From the NCBI GenBank assembly GCA_965112735.1, contig OZ218950.1:4774001-4838000 (forward strand): DNA of 64,000 nt, in the 5' to 3' direction. Source of the DNA: Phaeosaccion multiseriatum (taxonomy: Eukaryota; Ochrophyta, other classes). Positions 20,069 through 39,945 of the stretch are shown here, one piece after another (position 1 is the first letter of the stretch; each line of letters begins with the position of its first letter). The position numbers and the translations under genes are program-made. The notes beneath the pieces are model-generated. The model searched no databases. It worked only from the letters and a program-made list of their open reading frames with translations, and was not told the origin of the DNA.

Positions 20069-23000
20069 ACACGCACACACGCACACACCTGTTCTGCCAG
20101 GTCGATGGCTGCCGTGTTGATTCTCCAGCAGTTGACGGTGAGGTCTCGGCCGCCAGCTGTGAAGAGATAACTGCCGTCTCCGCTCACGGACAACGCGCTC
20201 ACTTCCCCGGGGTGAGCGATGAGCCCCATGACTTTGGTTGGGTTTCCGTCAAGGGGCATCTTCACCAGACCCACCACCTAACGTCATGTGTGCATGTGTG
20301 TTTCGTAGCGCGCACAATATACATTGCATATACAGACAGACATACATACATACATACATACATACATACAGACAGACAGACAGACAGACACGCAGGGAGA
20401 GAGAGAGAGGCGCGTGTGAGCGAACAAGAAGAGCCGAGAGGAAATGTCCCGTGCGTGTCTCTCAGTGCTTGCTTGGGTACAAGCGACGGAAAGGGATCAG
20501 AGGACAAGTGAGGCACGCTCAGACCTCCCTCCCTCCCTCCCTCCCTCCCTCCCTCCCTCCCTCCCTCCCTCCCTCCCTCCCTCCCTCCCTCCCTCCCTCC
20601 CTCCCTCCCTCCCTCCCTCCCTCCCTCCCTCCCTCCCTCCCTCCCTCCCTCCCTCCCTCCCTCCCTCCCTCCCTCCCTCCCTCCCTCCCTCCCTCCCTCC
20701 CTCCCTCCCTCCCTCCCTCCCTCCCTCCCCTCCCTCCCTCCCTCCCTCCCTCCCTCCCTCCCTCCCTCCCTCCCTCCCTCCCTCCCTCCCTCCCTCCCTC
20801 CCTCCCTCCCTCCCTCCCTCCCTCCCTCCCTCCCTCCCTCCCTCCCTCCCTCCCTCCCTCCCTCCCTCCCTCCCTCCCTCCCTCCCTCCCTCCCTCCCTC
20901 CCTCCCTCCCTCCCTCCCTCCCTCCCTCCCTCCCTCCCTCCCTCCCTCCCTCCCTCCCTCCCTCCCTCCCTCCCTCCCTCCCTCCCTCCCTCCCTCCCTC
21001 CCTCCCTCCCTCCCTCCCTCCCTCCCTCCCTCCCTCCCCTCCCCTCCCTCCCTCCCTCCCTCCCTCCCTCCCTCCCTCCCTCCCTCCCTCCCTCCCTCCC
21101 TCCCTCCCTCCCTCCCTCCCTCCCTCCCTCCCTCCCTCCCTCCCTCCCTCCCTCCCTCCCTCCCTCCCTCCCTCCCTCCCTCCCTCCCTCCCTCCCTCCC
21201 TCCCTCCCTCCCTCCCTCCCTCCCTCCCTCCCTCCCTCCTTCCTTCCTTCCTCCCTCCCTCCCTCCCTCCCTCCCTCCCTCCCTCACCTTCTCCACCGTG
21301 CCGTAGGCGGCGAACTCCGTTGGTCGAACAGAGCCATCTTCGTACATGTGGTTGATGTTTGCAAGGCAGTTCACTGGCCCTCCGAAGGTTGGTCCGAGGC
21401 TCGTGTTTCGACACGTGCGGTTGTCGACGTTCCACTGCTTGAATTTGTACTCACTGCGGTGCGTTAGAGAGAGAGGAGGGTGGATTGGGTTGAAGGGTGG
21501 GTCAAATATGTCAATGGGAGGGTGAGTGCGTGGGGTGGGTGGGCGGGTGAGGGAGGGAGGGAGAGGAGGGGGCAGATTAGAGAGAGAGAGTCAGAGAGAG
21601 AGAGAGTCAGAGAGAGAGAGTCAGAGAGAGAGAGTGAGAGAGAGAGAGAGTCAGAGAGAGAGTCAGAGAGTGAGAGTCAGAGAGAGAGTCAGAGAGAGAG
21701 TCAGAGAGAGAGAGTCAGAGAGAGAGAGTCAGAGAGAGAGAGTCAGAGAGAGAGTCAGAGAGAGAGAGTCAGTGAGAGAGAGTCAGAGAGAGAGAGAAAG
21801 TGAGAGAGAGAGTCAGAGCGAGAGAGTGAGAGAGAGAGTCAGAGAGGGAGAGTCCGAGAGAGAGTCAGAGAGAGTAAGAGAGAGGGGTATCTCCCCCCAC
21901 ACGTTGCGCACTCCCTCCACACTTCCCTCACACCTCTCCTCTCTCTCCGCACCTGTTTGCAGTAACCACCCTATCCTCGAACTCGTTGCCCAGCAAGGGC
22001 TGCCACATGACCGCCGTGGGGACGGCCTTCTGTTCCATTCGACGAGGGGGCTCCACCAGGGGAAGACCGTTCTCCACAGACGCGTCGGCCAGGTTGTACT
22101 CCACAAGAGTACGGTCCTCTCCCACACTCACCAAGGCCATACGGCTGGAAGGAGGGAGGGAGGGAGGGAGGGAGGGAGGGAGGGAGGGAGGGAGGGAGGG
22201 AGGGAGGGAGGGAGGGAGGGAGGGAGGGAGGGAGGGAGGGAGGGAGGGAGGGAGGGAGGGAGGGAGGCAGGGAATGAGGGAGGGAGAGAGGGAGGGAGGG
22301 GAGGGGAGGAAGGGGGATGGAGGAATGTAGGAAGGGATGGGGAGGGAGGGAGGGAGGGCGATGTAGCGAGAGACGGGGGAGGAGAGGGGAGAAGAGAGCG
22401 AGTCGGCACACTTGGATGAGAAGAACACATTGAAAGTGACTTGCCCAGATGGTCGAGACGCAGGTCCACTCTCACTCTCACTCTCACTCTCACCCGTCTT
22501 CTCTCCTCCCGAATTGTAGGCCTGTGATGGCTTGCGTGTGGCTACGATGCCTGGCCGTGTATATCCAGCTCTCTCTGATCTTCCATCCCTTGTCGTTCGT
22601 CTCACCCCCCGGGTCTGAGTCCTCGTCATCGGAGTCAGTTGGTTCGATCTGTGCGCAAGTGGATTAGGAGGGCAGGGGAGGGGAGGAGGGGGGGGAGCGG
22701 GGGAGTGAAGGGAGCAAAGTGAATGCCCGATCGATGAGCTGAGGTGGATGCTTGCTTTGCATACAGTAAATTGACTGAATTGACTGACTTGATTCATACA
22801 GTAAATTGACTGAATTGACTGACTTGATTCAATCAGCCAACCAGTCAGCACTTGGTGCCAGTCAGTCAGTCATTCAGTCAGTCAGTCAGTCAGCACTTGG
22901 TGTCAGTCAGTCAGTCAGTCAGTCAGTCAGTCAGCACTTGGTGTCAGTCAGTCAGTCAGTCAGTCAGTCAGTCAGTCAGTCAGTCAGTCAGCACTTGGTG

Positions 23001-26000
23001 TCAGTCAGTCAGTTAGTCAGTCAGTCAGTCAGTTAGTCAGCACTTGGTGTCAGTCAGTCAGTCAGTGAGTCAGTCAGTCAGTCAGCACTTGGTGTCAGTC
23101 AGTCAGTCAGTCAGTCAGTCAGTCAGTCAGTCAGTCAGTCAGTCAGTCAGTCAGTCAGTCAGTCAGCACTTGGTGTCAGTCAGTCAGTCAAGTCGCACTC
23201 CAACAGCCTCTCTCACCTCCTCCACAATGTGCTTCCACAGCAGCACGTGATAGTCGGCATCTGAGGCCGCCATCATCTGCCCATCCGGCGAGAAGTGAAT
23301 CGACGTCAAGGCGCTGCTCGTGTAGCGGAAGGAGCTGACGTCTGCCAAGGAAGCCCCGTCGACAATCTTGCATGCCCCGCTCGTGAAACCGACGGCCAGG
23401 AGGGCCCCGTCAGGACTGAAGCAGCAGCACTGGGGGCGTAGGCGGCTTGCGTCGAATTTACGTAACGTGACAAGGATTTTGAGGTCGTAGTCCCAGAGAT
23501 GCACCTGAGGTGTATAGGGTATGGGGTGTAGGGTATAGGATATAGGGTATGGGGTATAGGGTATAGGATATAGGGTATGGGATATGGGGTATAGGGTGTA
23601 GGACGTAGGGTACAGGATATGGGGTATAGGGTGTAGGACGTAGGGTACAGGATATAGGGTATAGGACGTAGGGGATAGGGCATAGGGTATAGGGTATAGG
23701 GTGTAGGACGTAGGGTACAGGATATAGGGTATAGGGTGTAGGACGTAGGGTACAGGATATAGGGTATAGGGTGTAGGAGTAGGACGTAGGGTACAGGATA
23801 TAGGGTATAGGGTGTAGGGGATAGGGGATAGGGGATGCTACAACAACAATAACAACCGTTACTACTACTACTACTACTCCTACTACTACTACTACTACTA
23901 CTATTTCTACTACCTCTACTCCTACTACTACTACTACTACTACTACTATTTCTACTACCTCTGCTCCTACTACTTACATCTCCGCTGTAGCAAGTGACAG
24001 CTATCCGAGGTTGGACAGGGTGGGGCTTCACGTCGGAAATCTCGTCCGCAAAGCCTTGCACAAGCACGGTGCCTCTACGGAGGGCCGGGTCCAGCTCCTC
24101 ACTCATGGCCGCTGCGGCTCCGATAATGTACCCGCTCGACGTGCCCACGATAAAGTCCGGGATGGCAAAGGCCAGATGCGCGGCGGACAGGGGGATGAAG
24201 GAGCTGAAACTCACACTGCTGACGGGCCCCGCGTCCAGGTCCTCGAACCAGGCCTCGATTCGGAACTTGAAGTCGTAGAAGCGGACAGCCCCGTCCACTC
24301 CTGCGAGGACGACATACCGCGCCGAGGCGGCCCCACCTCCTCCTCCTCCTCCTCCTCCTCCTCCTCCTCCAGCTGTGCCATCCCCTCCTGCCTGACTTTG
24401 GTCGGACCCCCCAAGGTCAGCGCTGTTCTGGCCTCCAGTTGCCACTTGAATGCCACCCCCATTCCCAGTGATGAGGACGGAGGCGTGGGTTATTGATCCC
24501 TCAAAGAGGGACAAGACCTTTCCATGGAGCAAGTGGGTGGGCGGGTCGGCGTGGTTGGGAAGGGGGGAGGAGATTGAAAGAGGGGGAGGAGACAAACAAT
24601 GTCAGCGCCCAGCGGCCTTTCTTCTCAACCATATCGCCAAGGACATGTTGGAAGCAAGCGTGTCTATCAAAGTCAGCATCAGAAGAGACCCACGTAGGCG
24701 GTGAGAGAGATTCTGGCATGAGCTTCCTCCCACCTTCCTACCTGATTCCCTCACTCACACTCAACACCCACACCCACACCCACACCCACACCCACACCCA
24801 CACCCGCACCCACACCCACACCCACACCCACACCCACACCAACAACCCAAACCACCCAACCACCCACCCAACCCTCACCAACACCAACACAACCCAAGCT
24901 CCTTGTGGTGCTCCCTCGCCCCTCTCTCGTCCCTCTCTCCCCCACACCCACTCCACTACTCACCTTGACCGCGTGCTTCTTGGTGGTATTCATGACCTGT
25001 GCCGCTGCCTCGAGGTCGCTCACCCCTTGCATGGCTCCGGGCTGAATGTCGTCCACTGCGTCCCACAACACAACCTCTCCATGCGAGGTGGTGGTGATGG
25101 CCTGCATAGATCCCGGTAAGAAGCAGCAGGCGGTGAAGGTTCCTGTGCCCGCCGCAAAGTCTCTCTTGCTCAAGGTAGGCACGTAGCCGCTGAGGCCCTC
25201 TCCGTCCGCCCCTCCTCCCCACCCCCAGAACATTGTCCGTCGGTGGCCCGTGGTGATGAGCTGCCGAATGTCCGAAGGGTTGAAGTGGACATGCCTCTGT
25301 AGGTAGTTGCCGTTCATGCCACCCGCAGAGGTCGCCTTGCCCCCCGCTGCGCCGCCATTGGTGTCTTGTATGACGCTGGTGAGCGTGGCTTCGTCCGAGC
25401 CTGGCTGCGTCCATTCCCACAGACTCAGCGTCTGGGGGTCCCCTCCTGAGCCCCCCACGTTATCCCCCCCCCACCCCACTCCAGTTCCCTCTACTACATT
25501 CCCGTTCTCCATGTTCGGGGGCGCGCTCAGTGTGGCGATAAACATGGCATCGGGGGACATGTCCAACGCGAGCACTCCGCGGGGATGTGGGTTGAAAATC
25601 GTCTTAATGGGGGTGCCGGACACCGTGTCCCACACCACCAGCATGCTCTCCGGGCCCGCGTCTGCGGTGACCAAGTAGGCCTTGTTAGCACTAGCCGCTG
25701 CCGCAGTGATGGGGTTGCAGTGCCCCTGCAAGAGGCGCTGTGTCCTGGCGGTGAAGTCGTAGAGCACCCCGGTATGGGCAGCGATGTAAAATATTACATC
25801 CCTTGTTTCCGTGCATAGATTGACGACACCGTCAACCACGTCCTTGCTCAGACCGAAGGACCAGCCAAGGCTCAGCGCTGCGCCACTCGAGTTGCTGCTG
25901 GTGCTATTCTTTGCCAGCTGCGGCTGCTGCTGCTGCTCCTGCTGCTGCTCTTGCTGCTGCTGTTCTTGGGCTTCGCCAGCGTACGCCTCGGACTCTTCTG

Positions 26001-26070
26001 TCCCGACGTGCTCCTCCTCATCCCCCCCCCCCTCTTCTCCATACGGTGAGTCCTCGTCTACGTCCGTCAT
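17973..26070 (-). CDS. CFAP251: Cilia- and flagella-associated protein 251 (WDR66)
   Basis: Eleven exons join in phase: 24964-26070, 23978-24517, 23217-23504, 22494-22648, 21953-22144, 21288-21453, 20089-20277, 19456-19572, 19046-19159, 18699-18872, 17973-18170 (1,079 aa). An acidic/Gln-rich start leads into WD40 repeats ([55 protein letters not shown]). The C-terminus has [33 protein letters not shown] and [20 protein letters not shown], matching the EF-hand-like tail of human WDR66. CFAP251 is part of the calmodulin- and spoke-associated complex at the base of radial spoke 3. Donor GTCGGT at 18698 is non-standard beyond GT. The gene is divergent from RSPH9. Confidence 0.93.
19930..20088. 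repeat. (CA)n / (GT)n intron repeat
   Basis: On the CFAP251 sense strand this reads GTGTGTGCGTGTG starting exactly at the donor of exon 20089-20277. The repeat is continuous with the splice site. Confidence 0.95.
20521..21287. repeat. ~765-bp (CCCT)n array
   Basis: Almost perfect CCCT tetranucleotides with three small interruptions (about 20727, 21036 and 21239). On the CFAP251 sense strand it is (GGGA)n beginning immediately at the donor of exon 21288-21453. Confidence 0.98.
21466..21892. repeat. GA-rich array with TCAGAGAG units
   Basis: Interspersed (GA)n and GTCAGAGAGAGA units in the CFAP251 intron upstream (sense) of exon 21288-21453, pyrimidine-rich on the sense strand. Confidence 0.9.
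22148..22272. repeat. (GGGA)n array
   Basis: About 30 tetranucleotide copies. On the CFAP251 sense strand this is (TCCC)n directly abutting the acceptor of exon 21953-22144. Confidence 0.95.
22850..23190. repeat. (CAGT)n array with GCACTTGGTGT spacers
   Basis: Blocks of CAGT repeats are separated by seven copies of the same GCACTTGGTGT spacer, giving a higher-order repeat of variable length inside a CFAP251 intron. Confidence 0.95.
23512..23835. repeat. TATAGGG-type minisatellite
   Basis: Degenerate repeats of TATAGGGTATAGGA and GTGTAGGACGTAGGGTACAG in a CFAP251 intron. Units resemble a TAGGG core but are not canonical TTAGGG telomere repeats. A triplet (ACT)n tract follows at 23860-23970. 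Confidence 0.9.
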
Positions 26071-26236
26071 TGCGTACAGGCGATAAGTCTAAGTGTGCTC
26101 CTAGATGGATGCTCCTACCGTTACCTTTGCCACCCTTCCTTGGGTCCCCCCCCAAGCACGCCCAGCAGGAAACGTAACCGCTGCAAGGGGCCAACCTACT
26201 TTTGACAAAAGGGAGAGAGAGCGTTAAACATCAACT
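26071..26236. promoter_or_regulatory. Shared CFAP251/RSPH9 promoter region
   Basis: Only 166 bp separate the two start codons, so both ciliary genes must be driven from here. A sequence GTAACC-GC-TGCAAG (26174-26187) resembles the RFX X-box (GTNRCC-N0-3-RGYAAC) with two mismatches. Whether this lineage uses RFX for ciliary genes is unknown. Confidence 0.55.
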
Positions 26237-27875
26237 ATGGTGGACATTATGAAGCACATGGAGAGGATCGGGCCCTCGGGGTACACCCTGAGCCAATCTG
26301 AGCGATCAGGGATGCAGGTGTCGATGTTGCAGAGGGTGCAGGAGGAGGCCTTACCAGGTGATATGCTCTTCTGGGGAAAGGTCTTTGGTGATAAGGACGA
26401 CTACCTGGTGTGCTATTGCACGCTGCCGGCGTCGCTGGAGAGCGGGGACTTTCCTGTGAGGAAGTACTACTACTGCAGAAGCTCCGACAACAACCTTGTT
26501 CAGGTCAGCAAGTCTCTTGGTGGCTCCCTCGCAGAGCCTCCTCCCCGCTCCCGCTCCTGGCCTCGTCTTTCTTGGGGCTTCAGTCTGTCTATACTTCCTC
26601 TCAGAAGAGAGCATGTGTGTGTGTTTATGTATGAGAGCTGGGCCGGCGAGCTCAGTTGTGCAAGGAAGAGAGAGGTCAGGAGGCTGGAATTATACCAAGC
26701 CCCAAACACCCAGCCAAGACGACGGTCCTATTGCGAACCAGCGGTGGCAGAGCAGACTTGGCAGTAGCGTTTTATGCAGCATTGGGAGAGACAAAGGCTG
26801 GTAGGAATGCTTCGCAGCAGAGCAGACTTGGCGGTAGCGTTCTATGCAGCATTGGGAGAGACAAAGGCTGGTAGGAAAGCTTCGCAACTACCATCGTCAT
26901 CGCCTCCATCTTTGTCCGTGGTCTCTCTACCGCCTTCTCACTCAAAGTGTCGCACTGCTCTCCTCACCCCAGCTTCCACTCCTCTGTCTCTTTGTCTCTC
27001 TTCTGTTTTGCAGATGCCCGCAATCTCTGCAGACTACCAAAAGCAAGCTGCGGCAATATCTGGGCGCTTTGTCGGGGAGCCTTCCTTTCCCCTCGACGAG
27101 GAGCCGGAGGACGGTGGGGCAGAGGAGGAGGAGGGCAAGGAGCCAGAGCGATTCAGAGAGCAGCACAGACTCGCCTATGTTGTCCAGTCTATTGACCACG
27201 ACGCCGCCGTCACGCCAGCAGGCACATTGCGGGTAGAGCCCTCTCATCAGGTGAGGGAAGGCTACCTGCCGCTGCCTCTGTTATGTATGTGGGAGAGAGA
27301 AAGAAGAGAGAGAGAGAGAGTGTGTGTGTGTGTGCGTATGTGTTTGTGTGTAACCAGCTAGCAGCTAGCTTTAGAACAAGCCCAAGCCCGTTTGTGCCTG
27401 CATCTTCCCTGCCTCTGACATGTTTCGCTGCCCTCTGCCCCCCCCCCCCCCGCCTGCCCGCCTGGACCGAAACCTCTCTCATTTCCCCCTTGCTCGCTGC
27501 TCTTGTCGTTACCGCCGAGGAGTGCAGATTAGCACCAACCGGAATTTCGAAGGCCTTTCCTACGAAGCCGCCGGCCTCCTCTCCAGCTACTACCACTACC
27601 GCGCACCGGAAACCATCGAAGCCAAGGCCAAACTGGCCAAGAAGGGTTTGGTCAAGGGTTCCGACTTCCTCGATCCCCTCTCCGGCGACCGACCCAGGGG
27701 CGTGTGGAGCACGAGCTTTGACTCCAGCAACACAGTTGCCGTGCTCAAGAGCTTGCTGTGGCCCGGCTATACGTTCTTTAGTACTGTGCAGAGGAGGGGC
27801 GGGGGCGTGGGCGAGTACGGGGGGGTGTACTTTGGCAATGGCTTGAGGAACCCCGACCTCGCCTTCATGCTCTGA
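26237..27875 (+). CDS. RSPH9: Radial spoke head protein 9
   Basis: Three phase-0 exons: 26237-26503, 27014-27250, 27528-27875 (283 aa; human RSPH9 is about 276). The protein shows LFWGKVFGDKDDYLVCY near residue 48, the GRFVGEPSF motif, LAYVVQSIDHDAAVTPAGTL, NRNFEGLSYEAAGLLSSY, and near the end VLKSLLWPGYTFF ... YGGVYFGNGLRNPDLAFML. Each has a close counterpart in RSPH9 of animals and algae, including the C-terminal FML. RSPH9 is a structural subunit of the radial spoke head. It pairs with CFAP251 across a short shared promoter region. Confidence 0.95.
26745..26885. repeat. ~70-bp tandem duplication in RSPH9 intron 1
   Basis: Two copies of a unit containing GCAGCATTGGGAGAGACAAA and GGCTGGTAGGAA lie side by side with about five differences. 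Confidence 0.9.
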
Positions 27876-27923
27876 CGAGGGGCGGACGTACACTTACTTG
27901 TCTAGGGAGGAGAGCCACACACA

Positions 27924-28000
<77 letters not shown>

Positions 28001-28977
28001 CCACCCGCCCGCACTGTTAAATATGAAACTAAACTATAGTCATGAATTATGGATGGCGGTCGGCCGAGACAGAGACAGAGACAGAGACAGAGACAGAGAC
28101 AGAGACAGAGGCTCGTTGGTATGAATGCTTACGCTGGGGGACGGAGGGAGACTTGCTGCCCCCCAGTGAGGGAGGGCTGAAGGATAAATCTTTGGTCTTT
28201 TTGCCGCCACCAGATTGTGGACCACACCACACCACTCCACTTGACTTGGACGGGTCCTCCCCCCATGGATTTCTTAGGTGATTCCTATTAAGTCAAGGTG
28301 ATTACTCCCGCACCACATGGGTCCCAAGAAATCCCCTGCAATTTCCATGCATAATGGATGCGGCACACAAATATACGTACATAAATCTGAAAGTCAAACG
28401 TCTATCCTCTACAAGTCCTCCTCCTCCTCCTCCTCCTCCTGCTGCTGCTTGCTGTTGTGGTGCCTGTCATTTGCTGCTCAGAACAACTTGGTTTGCCACC
28501 CCCCCCCCCCCCCCCTCTAACTAAGACTATACAATTTTACACAAGACCAGAGGGCCCGTTAGACCGTTAGACCGTTAGACCGTTAGCTTCTCTGCGCTGC
28601 TCCGAGTGGAGGGCACTTGTCCGGTCTTTCTTTGGCGCTCCAAAAGCTCCAAAACCAAGCCGCCGCCGCGGAAACAAAAGGCGACGACGCGCGGCCTCTC
28701 CCGGAAGCAGGGACGATCGAGCAGGGGCAGGGGCTCGGAGGAGATGGTAGAAGGTGGGGGGCTGGCGTGTTACGGCTGACGTGTCCCCTCCAAAGCGCCA
28801 ACCGTCGGGCTAGGCTGCCTGCCTGTCTGTCTGTCTGTCGAGCCCCCTCTAGTCTCTCTCCCAGGCTGGCCCACCGGCAAATTCTGTTGTGCTCCCCTCG
28901 CTCGCCTCGGTCCACCCGTATCCCCGCCGCAGCCCTCATCTCTCTCTCCATCTCTCTCTCCATCTCTCTCTCCCTCC

Positions 28978-29031
<54 letters not shown>

Positions 29032-29121
29032 CGCTGTTGAATTACTATTTGGCTGTGCTTACTTTCCCTGGCCAAGCCCCCCCCCCCCCCCTCTTCTTTC
29101 CTTCATCTTGAGCTTGTAACG
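27876..29121. other. Convergent intergenic region, microsatellite-rich
   Basis: Contains (CA)n at 27916-27998, (GAGACA)n at 28070-28108, short CTC and poly-C runs, a triple ACCGTTAG near 28560-28585, and a (CT)n run at 28983-29030. I see no convincing gene between the 3' ends of RSPH9 and the RING gene. Confidence 0.65.
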
Positions 29122-30584
29122 TCAAACACTTTGCGCTACCCGCTCCACCTCTGCTGCTCCTCCCTGCTGCTCGCCCGCTCCCGCCCCCGCCCCTGCGCCC
29201 GCCGCATCCGTCTCCCCCTCTCCAACCCCCCCGCCACCCCCGCCACCCCCGCCACCCTCCTCGTCTTCATCTTGGTCCTCGTCCCAGAGCTCGTACTTGC
29301 AAAAGGGGCAGGACGTGTGACCTGCTCCGTTGAGCCATTCATCGCAACACGATTTGTGAAACACATGCAAGCAAGGCAGGCGGCACAGCTCGCTCCCCAG
29401 CTCGTAGTCGTCAAAGCAAATGATGCACGTCTCTGTGGTTGTCCACTCTTCTGCGCCGGGCGTCGTCTTGACCGACGCCCCACCGGGGGTCAGGGGCTCC
29501 TCGTGGTCCTTGGTAGAAGGAGGCAGGGCAGCATTTGCGTCTGTGCTGGCAGCAGAGGCAGTCGTTGTCGCACTCCTGCCCTGCTCCATGCTGCTGCTGC
29601 TGTTGTCGCCGCCTTCTTCTTCCTCGACAGGCACAGAGTCCACCACGGGGATTGGCTGCCCCTCCCCATCCTTTCCTTCGCCTTCATTCTTTCCCTGCTC
29701 CTCCTCTCCGTAAACAAATACAGTCATAACCCTCGCTCTCGCTGCCTCGCCCAGCACTCGCTCTCTCCGCCGCCGCACGACCGTCAATTGCAACCTCTGT
29801 TGTTGAATCAGCCGCAGCTCTGAATTTCTCTTGACGAGGGCCATGTAGTAAGCTCCGCTCCTGCAAGACAAGGGAGGGCAATGTAGGGCGTAAGCGGAGC
29901 CAGCCTCATCGCCAAAAGCAGAAGGAGAGAAAGAACAAAAAAAAAAAATCCCTCCTCCTGGCCGTTGCAGCGCTGTTGGCAGGCGCCCACTCACCCGATG
30001 AAGAATACGAGTCCAAGGAGTTGCAGCTTTCCAAAGGCCACCAGTCTATAAAGAATGTAAGTCAAATCGACGATCATGAAGAAGCCTGCGTTGACAACGC
30101 AAAAGAGGGAGGAACGCAGGATGGCATTGGGGGGAAAAGCGGAGGGGTACGGATAAGACAACGGAGCGAGTGGGCGAGAGGGAAAGCCCGTGTGTCCCAT
30201 TAAGCTTCTGGATTCCCCTCTCCTTGGAAAGCCCCTTGCTCCATTAAGCTTCTGGATTCCCCTGTCCTTGAGCAAGTCCTCCAATAGTCATAATTGCCCT
30301 TCAGGAACCGCCCTGTCACTGTTCTCACCTAAGACGCCCAAGCACACTCTCCGCCTGGCCCTTCGCTCAGCGAAGAACTGATCCACTAAAGGCCCCTCCC
30401 CCGCTTCAGCAGCCGCCGCTGTTGCTGCTGCTGCTGCCCTCTCCCCTCTGCTATCTCGTCTCCTCATCGTTCGGGGCTGCTGGTATCTCGCTCCGTCCAC
30501 CCCTCTCCCGCTCCCACCCGCTGCTGCTGCCGCAGCACCAGTCCGTGGTTGCGGCAGCCATTGGTGCCGGGGGACAGCAGCCAT
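29122..30584 (-). CDS. Membrane RING-H2 finger protein (probable E3 ubiquitin ligase)
   Basis: Three exons join in phase: 30329-30584, 29995-30085, 29122-29860 (361 aa). An Ala/Arg-rich start leads to two hydrophobic helices (CLGVLGFFMIVDLTYILY and LQLLGLVFFIGSGAYYMAL), then a polar linker. Near residue 255 comes a RING-H2 finger: CIICFDDYELGSELCRLPC, HVFHKSCCDEWL and SCPFCKYEL supply C-x2-C ... C-x-H-x2-H-x2-C ... C-x2-C ligands. This class transfers ubiquitin at endomembranes. The tail is acidic then Gly-rich. The true start could be a later ATG (30467 region, MRRRDSRGE). The substrate is unknown. Confidence 0.85.
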
Positions 30585-31557
30585 CCCACTTCCTCCAAGT
30601 CCTCGTCACCGGCTGCTCCCTTTTCTTTAACCCCCGCCAACCTGTGTGTGTTTCACATAAGATTAGTCCCTGCTCCGCGCACACACCCCTTTAAAGGACA
30701 GCTACGACCCTCCCATCCCCCCTGAGATTATTAGCCCTACTGGCCACCCAAAGGTTGGGTTGTTTTGTTTTGTGTGCAAGGGTCTAGAACACAAACAAAA
30801 ATAGAGGTAAATGGGCATGTGGGAAAAGGAAAGAATTTGATAATCTTACGTATGCTTTGTGGTTCCCTCTCGCCATTTCCATTATTCCCCTTCCGATATC
30901 GCTTGCTTCCCCCCTACAATTTGCATCTCCTCCTCTCCGGCCAAGCTCCCAAGCACTCTGTGCGCGCCGACGTCCACAACCTCGGCATCGAGGAGCACGC
31001 CTGGCCTGGCCGGCTCATTGCGCATTCCAAACACCCACGGCGGCCGCCGACCCCGACAGGAGCAGGAGCGCTCGGAAGCAGCCAAACGATCGTGGGCTGC
31101 CGGACTCACCGCACGACCCGGAGGCGTCATCAAGGCCACCAACCCCCAAGCAACCCTTTTGCCTTTAGCTGGCAGCTGGCAGCCGGGCCAGCCAGCCATG
31201 CACTAGGAAGCTGAAACTGAGAACTGAAATGGAAACTATTGTCTCTGCTCTGCCTCGTTCGGTGGTGGAGCTTCGGTGGTGTAGCTGCAGCTCGAACGCT
31301 TCCAAGGAACAGTCGCCGCGTCTTGAGGAGGACACAGCCAGCCCTTGCGTTTTAGCTGTGTGTGTGTGCGTCAACCCATTCTCAGTGCCATCCCCGCAAA
31401 AAAAAAGGGGGAGTCAGGGTGCAATCAATTAACTTGTTCAGATAAGCCTTCGCCTCTGTACACATGGACTGCTTCCGCTCCTCGCTACGATCCTACCGCT
31501 CTCTCTCCTGCGGGGCCTCCTCCCTTCTCACCACTCCCACCAACACCAGTAGCACTA
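30585..31557. other. Intergenic region, no supported gene
   Basis: Lies between the RING gene 5' end and the CDPK 3' end. Overlapping frames around 30950-31200 (for example one containing GIEEHAWPGRLIAHSK) look superficially coding on the plus strand, but no start, splice chain or domain could be assembled. Confidence 0.4.

Positions 31558-39945
<8,388 letters not shown>

Noticed and set aside
20262-21374. Long open frames of repeated Pro-Pro-Ser-Leu or Gly-Gly-Arg-Glu on both strands
   Set aside because: They are only translations of the (CCCT)n tract, which has no stops in any frame. The region is a CFAP251 intron flanked by exons with matching phases.
30882-31206. Possible SET-domain-like fragment (GRLIAHSK) between the RING and CDPK genes
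   Set aside because: The similarity covers only a handful of residues. No other SET motif, start codon or splice chain could be found, and both strands are open.
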